The notes: generated by a model from the sequence alone, not told the origin. A stretch of DNA of 64,000 bases from Cephalopachus bancanus (GCA_027257055.1 JAPVLO010000083.1:1-64000), one strand, 5' to 3'; counted from the first letter of the stretch, positions 43,979 to 55,955 are shown. Numbers and translations are program-made.

Positions 43979-44541
43979 TTTTTTTTAACTTTATTTTATT
44001 ACAAAGGTGTGGAGTACAAGCCAGAATTAGGTATATATGTAATTCATGTGCAGGCGAAATTTGGGCCTCCAACTGGTCCTGACTTCCCCTGGTTTAGGAT
44101 CAGGTACCATTTATGTGTCCACCCCCTCCCCTGGCAGTGTCCCATGTCAGCCAATCCCTCCCTTGTGCTACTGTGGTTAATGTTCGGGTCCCACTTATGA
44201 ATGAGAACACGTGATATTCGGTTCTTTGTTTCTATGATAGGTCACTAGGAATGATTGTCTCCAATTCATTCCAATTTGCCGAGAAGTCCATGATTTTGTC
44301 CTTTAAGGCTGCATAATATTCCATCGTGTTTAAGTACTACATTTTCCTTATCCAGACTACTTTCGAATGGCGGTGGGGTTCCTTCCATTTTACTATTGTG
44401 AATAATGCAGCGATTAACACGCATGCGCAGGTGTCTTTTTTGCAGAATGATTTGTGTTCTGCCAGGTAAATTCCCAGGAGGGGGATTGCTGGATCATATG
44501 GAAGCTCAATTTCTAGTTTATTTAGGTATTGCCACACTATT
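43979..44541 (-). mobile_element. L1 3' end with ORF2 C-terminus, reverse strand, part 1
   Basis: The T tract at 43980-43987 is the poly(A). The minus strand carries a decayed ORF2 C-terminus (YDPAIPLLGI motif near 44.47 kb) and the 3' UTR. It is inserted into the older L1M at 42.8-43.98 kb and is split by an Alu at 44542-44838. Confidence 0.85.
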
Positions 44542-44838
44542 TTCTTTTTTTTTTTTTTTTTGAGTTGGAGTCTCACTCTGTCGCCCAGACTGTAATGCAG
44601 TGGCCACTCCCGGCCACCGCAGCCTCGACCTGCTGGGCTCCGGCAATCCTTCCGCCTCAGCCTTCCGAGTAGCCGGAACTACAGGCATACGCTGCCACGC
44701 CCGGCTGATTTTTTTTATTTATTGTAGAGATGAGGTCTCGCTGCCCAGGCGGGTCTCGAATCCGCGGGCTCAGGCAATCCACTCACCTCAGCCTCCCAAA
44801 GGCGGGGGATTACAGGCTGAGCCACCGAGCCCGGCTAA
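44542..44838 (-). mobile_element. Alu dimer inside L1, TSD
   Basis: ACACTATTTTC on both sides. Confidence 0.94.
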
Positions 44839-45062
44839 CACTATTTTCCATAGAGGATGAACTGGGTTTACACTCCCACCAACAGTGTAGAAGTGTCACC
44901 TTTTCTCCACACCTGCTCCAGCATCTGTTGTTTTTGATTTATTAACAATAGCCATCCTTACTGTTGTTGTGTGGTATCTCATTGTGGTTTTGATTTGCAT
45001 TTCTCTGATGATTATTAAGGCTGAGCAAAATCGAAACCACACTGAGATACCACCTTACTCCG
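44839..45062 (-). mobile_element. L1 part 2 with 5' inversion
   Basis: Continues the L1 after the Alu. From about 45026 the same ORF2 stretch reappears in the opposite orientation (45025-45051 is the inverse of 44973-44999), forming a foldback. This is the pattern left by twin priming, with an overlap. Confidence 0.75.
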
Positions 45063-45087
45063 GATTTATCATTAATAAATCAAAAAC

Positions 45088-45380
45088 AGCCGGGCTCAGT
45101 GGCTCAGCCAGTAATCCCGCGCCTTTGGGAGGCTGAGGTGAGTGGATTGCGTGAGCCCGCCGGTTCGAGACCCGCCTGAGCAGGCAAGACCTCATCTCTA
45201 CAATAAATCAAAAAAAAAAATTAGCCGGGCGTGGTAGCGCGTGCCTGTAGTTCCAGCTACTCGGAAGGCTGAGGCGGAAGGATCGCCGGAGCCCAGCGGG
45301 TCGAGGCTGCGGTGGCTGGGAGCGGCCACTGCACTCCAGTCTGGATGACAGAGTGAGACTCCACCTCAAAAAAAAAAAGA
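45088..45380 (+). mobile_element. Alu dimer, young
   Basis: Next to the L1 inversion end. Confidence 0.93.
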
Positions 45381-45383
45381 TGT

Positions 45384-45840
45384 AACTGTTTCTAATTATT
45401 CAGCCTCAATTTCCTCATCGGTGAAAAGTAGATAATAAGCTGGGCTCAGTGGCTCAGCCTGTAATCCCGCGCCTTTGGGAGGCTGAGGTGAGCGGATTGC
45501 CTGAGCCCGCGGGTTCGAGACCCGCCTGGGCAGCGAGACCTCATCTCTGCAATAAATCAAAAATCAGTCGGGAGTGGTAGCGCGCACCTGTAGTTCCAGC
45601 TACTTGGAAGGCTGAGGCGGAAGGATCGCCAGAGCCCAGCAGTTCGAGGCTGCGGTGGCCGGGAGTGGCCACTGCACTCCAGTCTGGGCAACAGAGTGAG
45701 ACTCCAACTCAAAAACAAAAAACAAACAAACAAACAAACAAAAAGTAGATAATACTACTTCATATGGTTGTAAAGATTGTTAGCTGATGCATATAAAATA
45801 TCTAGCATATCAGAAGCACTCGAATACGTTATTATTGGCC
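45384..45840 (+). mobile_element. MIR split by a young Alu
   Basis: 45384-45436 (CAGCCTCAATTTCCTCATC) and 45744-45840 (TGTAAAGATTGTTAGCTGATGC) flank the Alu at 45439-45743. Confidence 0.75.
45439..45743 (+). mobile_element. Alu dimer inside MIR, TSD
   Basis: AAAAGTAGATAAT on both sides. Tail (AAAC)n. Confidence 0.94.
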
Positions 45841-45978
45841 ATTCCAGTTTTTCTTTTTCCAGTTTTTCCATTAATTCCTGTGGCAGCTATTCTGCCTCTT
45901 TACTCCTTTCACTTATCTTGTCAGATAATTGTGCCTTTACCTTTCTCTTAAATGTTGGTGTTTTTTCTTTTCTTTCCT

Positions 45979-46268
45979 TTTTTTTTTTTTTTTTTTTTTG
46001 AGTCGGAGTCTCACTCTGTCGCCCAGGCTGGAGTGCAGTGGCATGCTCATGGCCACCACAGCCTCCACTTGCTGGGTTCAGGCGATCCTTCTGCCTTAAC
46101 CTTCCAAGTAACTGGAATTACAGGTGCACACTACCACTCCTGGCTTATATTTTGATTTATTGTAGAGACGAGGTCTCACTGAGTTGCCCAGGCTGGTCTT
46201 GAATCCCTGGGCTCAGGCAGTCCTTTCGCCTAGGCCTCCCAAAGTGCTGGGATTACCATGCCTGGCCT
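45979..46268 (-). mobile_element. Alu dimer
   Basis: 22-nt T head, left-arm end slightly deleted. Confidence 0.9.
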
Positions 46269-46296
46269 ATTTATTTCTTTAAGATGTAAGAGTTCT

Positions 46297-46589
46297 TTTT
46301 TTTTTTTTTAAATGTTGAGTTGGAGTCTCACTCTGTTGCCCAGGCTGGAGTAAAGTGGCATGCTCACGACCACTGCAGACTCTACCTGCTGGACTCAGGT
46401 AATCCTTCTGCCTCAGCCTTCCAAGAAGCTTGAAACTACGAGCATAAGCCACCATACCTGGCTAATTTTTTTTTTTAATTGCAGAGATGATGTGTCGGGG
46501 CTGGTCTCGAACCCCTGGGCTCAGACAATCCTTTCTCCTCAGTCTCCCAAAGTGCTGGGATTATAGGTTTGAGCTACCATGCCCGGCCT
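46297..46589 (-). mobile_element. Alu dimer, older
   Basis: Inserted at AAGAGTTCTTT, repeated after it. Confidence 0.9.
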
Positions 46590-46790
46590 AAGAGTTCTTT
46601 ATATATTCTGGATACAAGTCCCTTTTTAGACATATGATTTGAAAAAAAAATTTCCTACTCTGTGGGCTGTGTTTTCACTTTTTTAAATGATACCATTTGA
46701 AACAAAAGTGTTTTAAATTTTAAGGAAGTTTTTCTTCTGTTGTTTGTACTTTTGATGTTATATCTAAGAAACTATTTCCTAGTTCAAGCA

Positions 46791-47083
46791 TTTTTTTTTT
46801 TTTTTGAGTTGGAGTCTCACTCTGTCACCCAGCCTGGAGTGCAGTGGCACGCTCATGGCCACCGCTGCCTTGACCTGCTGGGCTCAGGCGATCCTTCTGC
46901 CTCAGCTTTCCAAGTAGCCAGAACTACAGGCACGTGCTACCACGCCCGGCTGATTTTTGATTTATTGTAGAGACAGGATCTCACCAAGTTGCCCGGGTGG
47001 GTCTTGAACCTGCAGGCTCAGTCAATCCACTCGCCTCAGCCTTCCAAAGTGCTAGGATTACAGGCTGAGCCACCAAGCCTGGC
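46791..47083 (-). mobile_element. Alu dimer in L1
   Basis: Reverse strand, splits the L1 fragment. Confidence 0.92.
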
Positions 47084-47112
47084 CTAGCCCAAACTTTTAA
47101 AGATTTATTTTT

Positions 47113-47417
47113 GGCTGGGCGTGGTGGCTCAGCCTGTAATACCAGCACTTTGGGATACTGAGGTGAGAGGATTGCCTGAGCCCAGGGGTTTGAGACCAGT
47201 CTGGGCAACATGGTGAGATCTCGTCTCTACACTAAATCACAAAAACTAGCTGGATGTGGTGGCTCATGCCTGTAGTTCCAGCTACTTGGAAGGCTGAGGT
47301 GGAAGGATCGCCTGAGTCCAGCAGGTCGAGGCAGTGGTGGCCATGAACGTGCCACTGCACTTCAGCCTGGGAGACACAGTGAGACTCCAACTCAAAATAA
47401 ATAAATAAATAAATAAA
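47113..47417 (+). mobile_element. Alu dimer in L1
   Basis: AAAGATTTATTTTT on both sides. Tail (AAAT)n. Confidence 0.92.
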
Positions 47418-47784
47418 GATTTATTTTTACTTTTTTCCTAAGAGATTTATAGTTTTAGCTCTTACATTTAAGTCGATTATCTAGTTGAGCTAATATTTAT
47501 CATGGTGAGGTAGGGGGCCAATTTCATTATTTTGCATGTAGATATCCAGTACCATTTATTGAAAAGACTATTTTTTTCTCAAATTTGCTTTATGAAAATG
47601 CCATTATAAGTATGCCAGCCATCACATTCTAAAATGCTATCAATTTTTAGATTTATAATTGCTAATTGCTCTTTATAAACTGAACTAACAGGAAAGGAAT
47701 CTCTTGTATTTTACAACAGGATTACTTGTATGTCTGAAGATTAATTTCTTAATAGATGTGTCAATAGAAACATTTATTTATTTT

Positions 47785-48062
47785 TCTTTTAGGGGCAGGA
47801 TCTCGCTCTGTCATCCAGGTAGGAGAACAGTGGTACGCTCATCGCTCACTGTTGCATTGAACTCCTGGGCTCAAGTGATCCTCCTCTCTCAGTTTTCTGA
47901 GTATCTGGGACTACAGGTGTGTGCTGCTGTGCCCAGCAAATTTTTTTATTTTTATTTTTTTTGCAGAGGTGGGGTCTCACTGTATTGCCCAGGCTGGTCT
48001 CCAATTGTTGCTCTCGAACTCCTGGTCTCAACTGAGCCTCAGGATCCATTATACTGGGCCAG
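47785..48062 (-). mobile_element. Alu, old
   Basis: J-like, highly diverged. Confidence 0.82.
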
Positions 48063-48517
48063 AGCTTGGCTCTTTGGGAAAATAAAAGGCCATTGTAACT
48101 AGGGTGTAGTGAGTGGACGAGAAAGAGAGCAGTACCAGATGAGGCTGAAGAAATAGTCAGGGGCCAGTTCATGTAAGGCCTTATAAATTATGTCTCAAAC
48201 TGTGTTCTGAGGCTCCCCTGGGTGCCCCAGCACTCATCAGGGGGCCTCGGATGTTTTTAAATTTGTAGGGAAACACAGCGACATCTGTCGGACACTATGG
48301 GAACTACATTCTTGAGCTGGTTTAACCTTTCCACTTTGAATCCTGCTACATTCCTTTGGGTGTTTTTTGCTCTTGCTGTGATAAAAAGCAAATCCCACGA
48401 GAAAGTGAGCGTGGAGCAGGAAATGAGGGTGGTTGTGTCCAATACCATTCTAAGGTTTGAGAAGTTATGCAGTGCCCAACAGGCGCTGTATTAAGACTTG
48501 CATTTTTATTAAGCAGG
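48063..48517. other. No gene recognised
   Basis: Unique DNA with overlapping short open frames on both strands (48257-48494) and no domain. Confidence 0.5.
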
Positions 48518-48823
48518 CCGGACTCAGTGGCCTAGCCTGTAATCCCAGCTCTTTGGGAGGCCGAGGCTAGTAGATTGCCTGAGTCCATGGGTTCGAGACC
48601 AGCCTGGGCAACTTGGCGAAACCTCGTCTCTACAATCAATCAATCAATCAATCAATCAATAAGCCAGGCGTGGTAGCGCGCGCTTGTAGTTCCAGCTACT
48701 TGGAAGGCTGAGGCGGAAGGATCGCCGGAGCCCAGCGGGTTGAGGCTGGCGGTGGCCGGAAGCGGCCACTGCACTCCAGTCTGGGCGACAGAGTGAGACT
48801 CCAACTCAAAAAAAAAAAAAAAA
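48518..48823 (+). mobile_element. Alu dimer with (CAAT)n linker
   Basis: The middle linker is expanded to seven CAAT units. Confidence 0.93.
48633..48661. repeat. (CAAT)n in an Alu linker
   Basis: About seven CAAT units replacing the usual AAATCAAAA middle linker of the Alu at 48518. Confidence 0.95.
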
Positions 48824-49067
48824 TTTATTTAGTTGTTGGGGGCCTATCTGCTTAATATTCAGAACTGTTAGGTATTTATTTTGGCCTAAGAACGCCTTGA
48901 AAAAATTGCTGTGACACATAAGTCACCTTAGGCCAAGAAAGCTTGGGAGCATCTACTGTTAAAGATTTTGGGGTTTTGTTCCAAGGGTTACAGGAAGCTA
49001 TAAAAGTTATAAGTGGGGACAGTGACATGAAGGCTCTAATATTTTCTTGTAAAACTATATTTTATCT

Positions 49068-49372
49068 GGGCACAGTGGCTCACGCCTATAATCCCAGCAC
49101 TTTGGGAGGCAGAGACGAGAGGATTGCCTGAGCTCAGGGTTTTAGGACCAGCCTGGGCAACTTGGCAAGATCTCATCTCTACAATAAGTCAAAATTAGCT
49201 GGGCCTAGAGGCCCACACCTGTAGTTCCAGCTACTTGGAAGGTTCAGGCAGAAGGATTGCTTGAGCCCTGCATGTCGAGGCTATGGTGGCTGTTCCACTG
49301 CAATCCAGCCTGGCAGACAGAGTGAAATTCGACTGCAAATAAACAAACACCCCCAACAAAACAAAACAAAAC
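49068..49372 (+). mobile_element. Alu dimer, older
   Basis: Tail of AAAC and CCCAAC-type repeats. Confidence 0.88.
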
Positions 49373-49646
49373 ACCTGGAATCAGAGGCCTATTTAACTGT
49401 CTTGTAAATTGTGTCTCCTTCCACAAACTGGCTACAAAAAGGTGAGCAGGAAAGGACCCACTACTTCTCTGATGGTTCTGGGCTCAAAGTTGGAAAGGAT
49501 GGAACAGAATTCCTAGGTAGACGAGCTCCACAGAATGCTTCCTTTTCAAGTTGCTGGAAATTTTATCCTCTCACATGTGTTTGACCATCACAGCAGAGGT
49601 TGCTGGTACCACCAGTTTTCCCCTTCTACTTTAGTAAAAGAATATC

Positions 49647-49924
49647 CACTTCTGATCATACTCAGCGATCTATCACAGAAACAAAGAGCAGATACCATAT
49701 GTTCTCACTCATAAGTGGAGCTGGAACAATGATAATACTATGAGAAAGGGATTGGCAGTGGTGGGAAACTGTCAGGGGAGGGGTGTGGGATTGGCAGTTG
49801 AGGGAACCTGCTAGGGGAGGGAGGAGCATATCTCATCAACAAGGGTACCTGCATAATCAATGTTTGCATACCTATCCCTGAATTGTATGCCACAGTTTTA
49901 TAATAAAAGAACAATAATAATAAA
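49647..49924 (+). mobile_element. L1 3' UTR fragment with TSD
   Basis: 5'-truncated L1 3' end: begins near the ACCATATGTTCTCACTCATA motif, G-rich 3' UTR, A-rich tail. TSD AAAAGAATATC at 49636-49646 and 49925-49935. Confidence 0.8.
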
Positions 49925-49935
49925 AAAAGAATATC

Positions 49936-50549
49936 TGACTCCACTTTATTTGGAGGTTATTCCCCAGCTAAAAGACTGAATTTTCCGACTTCTCTGACTG
50001 CTGTGGCCCAGTGACTAACGCTACCAATGATAAGTAGACTTCCCAGAAGTCTACTTAGAAAGAGCTGACTCAGCGAGTAGTGTGTTCTCTCTGCCTTTCT
50101 GCCAGTCCTTCTTTTGGCTTGTGTCATAGACTTGATGGTTAGAGTGTGCCGCTAGCCCTCTTGGACCACGAGGTGACCCCGAGAATGAAAGCCAGAGGCT
50201 AGGATGATGGTGCAGAAAGATATCTGATGACTCTGGGACCTGCCCCAGTCCTGGACAGCCTTCCTGTGGACATTAAGGGAAAGGGAACTTGCTATCTTAT
50301 TCAAACCACTGTTACTTGCCCCGAACTACTTTTTGTTTTACGCAAGCAAATCCATCCTAATAGTCATGATTATGATGACCTAAAGTAAGTTTCCCTTTGC
50401 CCAGGATAGGGACTGACACTTTAACATATGGTTTTATTTACTATTCAGGAATAATTTTCTTCTCGGAGCACTATTTTGGCCCCAAATTTATTCTCAGCAC
50501 TTTTGGCTGGTGCCCTTCCTTGTCATGACTTAGTCGATTTTCATTATTT
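49936..50549 (+). other. No gene; possible ancient LTR relic
   Basis: The part near 50310-50380 (CAAACCACTGTTACTTG...AAATCCATCCTAATAGTCA) resembles ends of old MaLR-type LTRs. The rest is unclassified. Confidence 0.35.
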
Positions 50550-50819
50550 TTAAAATTTTGAATCACAATCTCACTCTGTCGCCCAGGCTGGAGTTCAGTG
50601 GCACGCTCACGGTCACTCCAGTGTTGACCCACCAGGCTCAGGTGATCCTTCCTCCTCAGCCTTCCAAATAGGTGGAACTACAGGTATGTGCTACCATACC
50701 TGACTAGTTTTTTGATCTATTGTAGAGACGAGGTCTCACCAAGTTACCTGGGCTGGTCAGTCCTCTCGCCTCGGCCTCCCAAAGTGCTGGGATTACAGGC
50801 TTGAGCCCCTGTGCTGGGC
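50550..50819 (-). mobile_element. Alu, shortened left arm
   Basis: Lacks about 25 bp near 50755. Confidence 0.88.
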
Positions 50820-50847
50820 CTTGTGTCACGTTTACTGATTTATAGAT

Positions 50848-51141
50848 TTTTTTTTTTGAGTCGGAGTCTCGCTCCGTCGCCCAGACTGGAGTGCAGTGGC
50901 CGCTCCCGGCCACCGCAGCCTCGACCTGCTGGGCTCCGGCGATCCTTCCGCCTCAGCCTTCCAAGTCGCTGGAATTACAGGCGCGCGCTACCACACCCGG
51001 CTAATTTTTTGATTTATTGTAGAAATGAGGTCTCACCAAGTTGCCCAGGCGGGTCTCGAATCCGTGGACTCAGGCAATCCACTCACCTCAGTCTCCCAAG
51101 GTGCACCTGGATCTGGATTACACCAATCTGGATTACACCAC
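50848..51141 (-). mobile_element. Alu with rewritten left end
   Basis: Normal until CCCAAGGTGC at 51104. The last 35 bp are replaced by two copies of ATCTGGATTACACCA. Confidence 0.88.
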
Positions 51142-51189
51142 CCAGATGTTTTTTTGATTTTTTTTTTGTAGAGATGAGGTCTTACTATG

Positions 51190-52240
51190 TTGCCTAGGCT
51201 GAATTTTTTCATTAGGCTAAAGTTTTGTCAGTTTTATCTTTTCAAAAAACCAAAACCAACTTTTAGTTTTGTTTATCTTTTCTACTGTTTTTCTAGTCTC
51301 TATTTTATTTATTTTTGCTCTGATCTTTGTTTTTTCCTTCTTTTTGCTAAGCTTAGGCTTCCTTTACTCTTCTTTTTCTATTTCCTTCAGGTAATCATAG
51401 GTTGCTTATTTTAGATCTTTTTTATTTTTTGATGCTATAAACTTCCATTTTGGGACTGACTTTGCTGCATCCCATGTTTTGATATGTTGTATTTTCATTT
51501 TTGTTTATCTCAAGATTTTTTTTTTTTTAGATACAAGATTATCACTCTGTCACCCAGGCTGAAATGCAGTGCCACGATCATAGTTCACTGCAGCCTTGAA
51601 CTCCTGGACTCAAGCAATCCTCAGCCTCCTGAGTTGTTGGGACTATAATCAAGCACAATACCTGACTGATCTTTGAATTTTTTGTAGAGACGGGGTCACA
51701 CTATGTTGCCCAGGCTTGTCTCAAACTCCTGGGCTCAAGGAAGGCTTTTGTCTCAGCCTTCCAAAGTGCTGGGTTTACAAGCGTGAGCCACTGTGCCCAG
51801 CTGAGATATTTAAAATTTTCCTTTTAACTTTTTCTTTGGCCCGTTGGATCATGTTGTTTAGTTTTCATATATTTGTGAATTTTCCAAGATTACTCCTGTT
51901 ACTGATTTCTAGTCTCATACCATTTTGCTCAGAAAAGATACTTGATATGTCACACTTCTTAAATGTGTTAAACCTGTTTTGTGGCCTAACCTATGATCTC
52001 TCCTGGAGAATGTTAGTGAGCCCTTGAAAAGAATGTGTATTCTGTTGCTGTGGAACACAATGCTCTGTATATGTCTAGGATTAAAGCAATTTATTAGGCT
52101 GATGGGATTATAGGGATAATTTTTTTAATGTTTTTTAATTTTTTACAATAAATAAAAAAGGGAGAAAAAAGTGTTCTATAGTATTAAATGATGTAGAGAG
52201 ATTTTGGATTTAAGTTTGCAGCTCTTTTAAGAATTTCAGA
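51190..52240 (-). mobile_element. L1 ORF2-region fragment, reverse strand, split by an old Alu
   Basis: 51190-51516 and 51803-52240 resemble antisense L1 ORF2 (CTGATCTTTGTTTTTTCCTT, GAATGTGTATTCTGTTGCTG). No open frame of note. Confidence 0.65.
51518..51802 (-). mobile_element. Alu, old
   Basis: J-like, splits an L1 fragment. Confidence 0.85.
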
Positions 52241-52243
52241 GAG

Positions 52244-52529
52244 CCGGGCTCGGTGGCTCAGCCCGTAATCCCGCGCTTTGGGAGGCTGAGGTGAGTGGAT
52301 TGCCTGAGCCTGTGGGTTTGAGACCCGCCTGAGCAACTTGGTGAGACCTCATCTCTACAATAAATCAAAAAGTTAGCCCGGCGTGGTAGCGCGCACCTGT
52401 AGTTCCAGCTACTTGGAAGGCTGAGGCGGAAGGATACTGGAGTCCAGCAAGTCGAGGCTGCAGTGGCCGGGAGCAGCTACTGCACTCCAGTCTGGTGACA
52501 GAGTGAGACTCCAACTCAAAAAAAAAATA
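52244..52529 (+). mobile_element. Alu dimer
   Basis: GAGCCGGGCTCGGTGG start. Confidence 0.92.
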
Positions 52530-52536
52530 TCAGAAA

Positions 52537-52639
52537 TTAGCCAGGCATGGTGGTATGCACCTGTAGTACCAGTTACTTGGGAGGCTGAGCCAGGAGGATC
52601 ACTTGAATCCAGGAGGTTGAGGCTGACTCAAAAAAAAAA
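52537..52639 (+). mobile_element. Alu right-arm fragment
   Basis: TTAGCCAGGCATGGTGG to GGTTGAGGCTGACTC. Older type. Confidence 0.8.
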
Positions 52640-52640
52640 T

Positions 52641-52930
52641 GGCCGGGCTTGGTGGCTCAGCCTGTAATCCCGCACCTTTGGGAGGCCAAGGTGAGTGGAT
52701 TGCCTGAGCTCTCGGGTTCGAGACCCGTCTGGGCAACTTGGGAGACCTCATCTCTACAATAAATCAAAAAATTAGCCAGGCGTGGTAGCGCACGCCTGTA
52801 GTTCCAGCTACCTGGAAGGCTGAGGTGGAAGGATCGCCGGAGCCCAGCAGGTCGAGGCTGCGGTGGCCGGGAGCGGCCGCTGCACTCCAGTTTGGGCGAC
52901 AGAGTGAGACTCCAACTCAAAAAAAAAAAC
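52641..52930 (+). mobile_element. Alu dimer
   Basis: Starts in the A run of the fragment before it. Confidence 0.93.
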
Positions 52931-52933
52931 AAA

Positions 52934-53552
52934 ACATGTTTAGAATGTCAGCATGAACGAGGCTATGCAGAGATCATGGGATCAGACAGATGATGACTGT
53001 GTTGCCTGTGCTTTTTTCTCATAAATATAATTTTTGACAGCCTATCAGACTATCATTGAGAGGCCCTGGCTTCCTATGTGTGTCACGCTTATTTCTTCCA
53101 AAGGGCTCACATCAGGTGCTCATTTTCAGCAGGCCTTCATTATAGGTCATCCTTTCAGAGTTAGCTGCTGACTAAATCCCATTTGGAACTTGCCATTATA
53201 AACTGGTCTTATTAGTGTAAGAATAAACTACATTCCAAGAACCTGAGTCGGAGTACTACAGGAATTCACAGCGATTTGTTTCATCAGATTTGTAAATTGT
53301 CCTGGATTTTAGTGAGCCTGTAGAAAGAATCTTCAGTCTCCAAGCAGAAAGGGTTATGAAATGAAAACTATTTGTTGACCTTAGTAGCTGGGAGAGTGTG
53401 TTAGGGAGCCAAGTGTGGAATTATCCATTATCTTGTAAAGAGAATGATGTTAACTATGGTGTCAGCTTAATGTCCATTGAATTTTATATCAAATTGCATT
53501 TCCCCTGCATTGAGAGCTTTTCTGCACTGAATTCAGAATTGCAGAACATTTG
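52934..53552. other. No gene recognised
   Basis: Unique DNA, no exon or named repeat. Confidence 0.5.
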
Positions 53553-53714
53553 ACTCTTGAACAATGCAGGGGGTTTAGGGACGCCAACTCCCACACAGTT
53601 GAAAATTCGAGTATGACTTTTGACTCTCCTAAAACTTAACTACTAACCTACTGTTGATCAGAAGCCTTTCTGATGACACAAACAGCCATTAATGCATATT
53701 TTTTACATACGTGT

Positions 53715-54007
53715 ATTTTTTTTTTTTTTTGAGTTGGAGTCTCACTCTGTCGCCCAGACTGGAGTGCAGTGGCTGCTCCCGGCCACCGCAGCCTCGACCT
53801 GCTGGGCTCCGGCGATCCTTCCGCCTCAGCCTTCCGAGTAGCTGGAATTACAGGCACGCACTACCATGCCTGGCTGATTTTTTGATTTATTGTAGAGATG
53901 AGGTCTCGCCAAGTTACCCAGGCGGGCCTCGAACCTGCAGGCTTAGGCAATCCACTCACCTCAGCCTCCCAAGGCGCGGGATAACAGGCTGAGCCACCGA
54001 GCCCGGT
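53715..54007 (-). mobile_element. Alu dimer in DNA transposon
   Basis: Near consensus. Confidence 0.93.
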
Positions 54008-54108
54008 TGTATACTGTATTCTTACAATAAACTAAGCTAGAGAGGAGAAATGTGATAGAGAAAAATCATAAGGAAGTGAAACTATACTTGCTTTTAAGTG
54101 GAAGTGAG

Positions 54109-54384
54109 GCTGGGCTTGGTGGCTCATGCCTGTAATTCTAGCACTTTGGGAGGTTGAGGTGAGAGAACTGCTTGAGTTCAAGGGTTTGAGAGCAACCTGG
54201 ACAACTTGGCAAGACCTCGTTTCTACAACGAGATCAAAAAATTAGCCAGGCGTGGTGGTGTGCACCTGTAGTTCCAGCTACTTAGAAGGCTGAGGTTGAA
54301 GTGGGTCAAGGCTACAGTGGCCCTTAGCATGCCACTGCATTTCAGCCTGGGTGACAGCGTGAGATGCCGACTCAATAAAAAAAA
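54109..54384 (+). mobile_element. Alu in DNA transposon, TSD
   Basis: AAGTGGAAGTG on both sides. Right arm slightly shortened. Confidence 0.92.
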
Positions 54385-54438
54385 GTGGAAGTGGATCATC
54401 ATAAAGTTCATCCTCCTCGTCTTCATGCTGAGTAGGCT

Positions 54439-54463
54439 GAGGAGGAGGAGGAGGAGGAGGAGG
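54439..54463. repeat. (GGA)n inside the DNA transposon
   Basis: About eight GGA units, native to this transposon family and possibly expanded. Confidence 0.9.
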
Positions 54464-54878
54464 GCTTGGTCTTGCTCTCTTAGGCAGAGCTAAAGAAAAT
54501 CTGAGTATTAGTAGACTCATGCAGTTCAAACCTATACTGTTCAAGGGCCAGCTGAATATATTTCTTTATATATTTAATTAAGAGATTTGTTTTTAAACTG
54601 AGCCACTTATCTCTCACAAATACTCTTGCTAGAAACTTCAGCTAATATAAATGCCACAGTATACCTGGAATAATTTTACTTCGAATCCTTAGCCCTACTT
54701 GGTTTGTTGAATTTCTCTGAATTTTTCTTTCTAATTTCTGGGCAAATCACTCTCTCACAGTTGGCAATTTATATTTTTAAAATGAAATATTTCATATATG
54801 GGAAAATAGTGTAACACCATGTGCTATCACCACCTTATTCAGCTAACATGAACTTTTTTCCAAATTTACATTTGCTTT

Positions 54879-55161
54879 TTTTTTTTTGAGTTGGAGTCTC
54901 ACTCTGTCACCCATGCTGGAGGGTGGTGGCACATTCACGGCCACCTTGACCTGCTGGGCTCAGGTGATCCTTCCGCTTCAGCTTTCTAAGTAGCTGGAAC
55001 TACAGGCGCACGCCACCACGCCCAGCCAATTTTTTGATTCATTGTAGAGATGAGGTCTGGCCAACTTGCCAGGCTGGTCTCGAACCCCTGGGCTCAGGCA
55101 ATCCTCTCACCTCGGCCTCCCAAAGTGCTGGGATTATAGGTAGGAGCCACTGTGCCCAGCC
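54879..55161 (-). mobile_element. Alu dimer
   Basis: Older strepsirrhine form. Confidence 0.9.
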
Positions 55162-55256
55162 GATGGGCTTTCTTTTTAGCTACAGATACAGTGAATGCAC
55201 TCTTTGTACCCCTCTTTAATCCCAGAGGTAAGCATATAAATCTTCCTGTCCTTGAT

Positions 55257-55553
55257 TTTTTTTTTTTTGAGTCGGAGTCTCATTCTGTTGTCCAGGCTGG
55301 AGGGCAGTGGCATGCTCACGGTCACTGCAGCCTCCACCTGCTGGGCTCAGGCGATTCTCCCACCTCAGCCTTCCAAGTAGCTGGGGCTACAGGTAGGTGC
55401 CACGTACTACCATGCCTGGCTAATTTTTGATTTATTGTAGAGATGAGATCTCACCAAGTTGCCCAGGCTGGTCTTGAACCTGTGGACTCAGGCAATCCTC
55501 TCACCTCAGCCTCCCAAATTGCTGGGATTATAGTGTGAGCCACCGCACCCGGC
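55257..55553 (-). mobile_element. Alu dimer with TSD
   Basis: CCTTGATTTT on both sides. Confidence 0.92.
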
Positions 55554-55955
55554 CCTGACCTTGATTTTATATTTTTACTACAAATGCATTTTACTCCTAA
55601 ACAATATGCAGAATTGCTTGGTAGAGGTAAACATTTTACACATGTACCCACTTTGTAACTCACTTTGTCTACTCAACGTTAAGCCCTTAAGATTCATCCA
55701 CATTTACTTTTGTAAATTTAGCTAATTCATAATTGCCATGTATTTCAGTGTCAGATTCTACAATTTATCCATTTCTTGCTTATGGACATTTGGGACATTT
55801 CAGTTTTCCAGTATTATAAGCAATGCTGCAGTGAGTATCCTTGGATGTGTCTCCTACACGCAGCCCAGAGTTTCTCCAGAGGCAGAATTGTGGGTCAACT
55901 TCACTAAAAATGCCAAATTACTCTCCAAGTGTTTGTTCTAATACTCTGGGTATTA

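Larger units (their letters stand above)
46590..47600 (-). mobile_element. L1 ORF2-region fragment, reverse strand, split by Alus
   Basis: Pieces 46590-46790, 47084-47112 and 47418-47600 match the antisense of L1 ORF2 (GGATACAAGTCCCTTTTTAGACA, ATCCAGTACCATTTATTGAAAAGAC). No intact frame remains. Confidence 0.75.
53553..54556 (+). mobile_element. Old Tigger/MER-like DNA transposon, interrupted by two Alus
   Basis: Left end TTGACTCTTGAACAATGCAGGGG and right end TTCAAACCTATACTGTTCAAGGGCC are inverted. The inner region includes a GGA repeat (54439-54463), a regular part of this family. Alus at 53715-54007 and 54109-54384 split it. Confidence 0.75.
54745..55955 (-). mobile_element. Old L1M-like fragments
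   Basis: Unique-looking pieces 54745-54877, 55162-55256 and 55554-55955 resemble diverged antisense L1M 3' DNA (TTATGGACATTTGGGACATTTC, AGCAATGCTGCAGTGAGTATCC). The family call is tentative. Confidence 0.5.

Noticed and set aside
44337..44576. 79-codon minus-strand frame
   Set aside because: Decayed L1 ORF2 C-terminus fused to Alu DNA.
48633..48661. Regular (CAAT)n spacing as CRISPR-like array
   Set aside because: A simple microsatellite in an Alu linker. No CRISPR arrays exist in vertebrate nuclear DNA.
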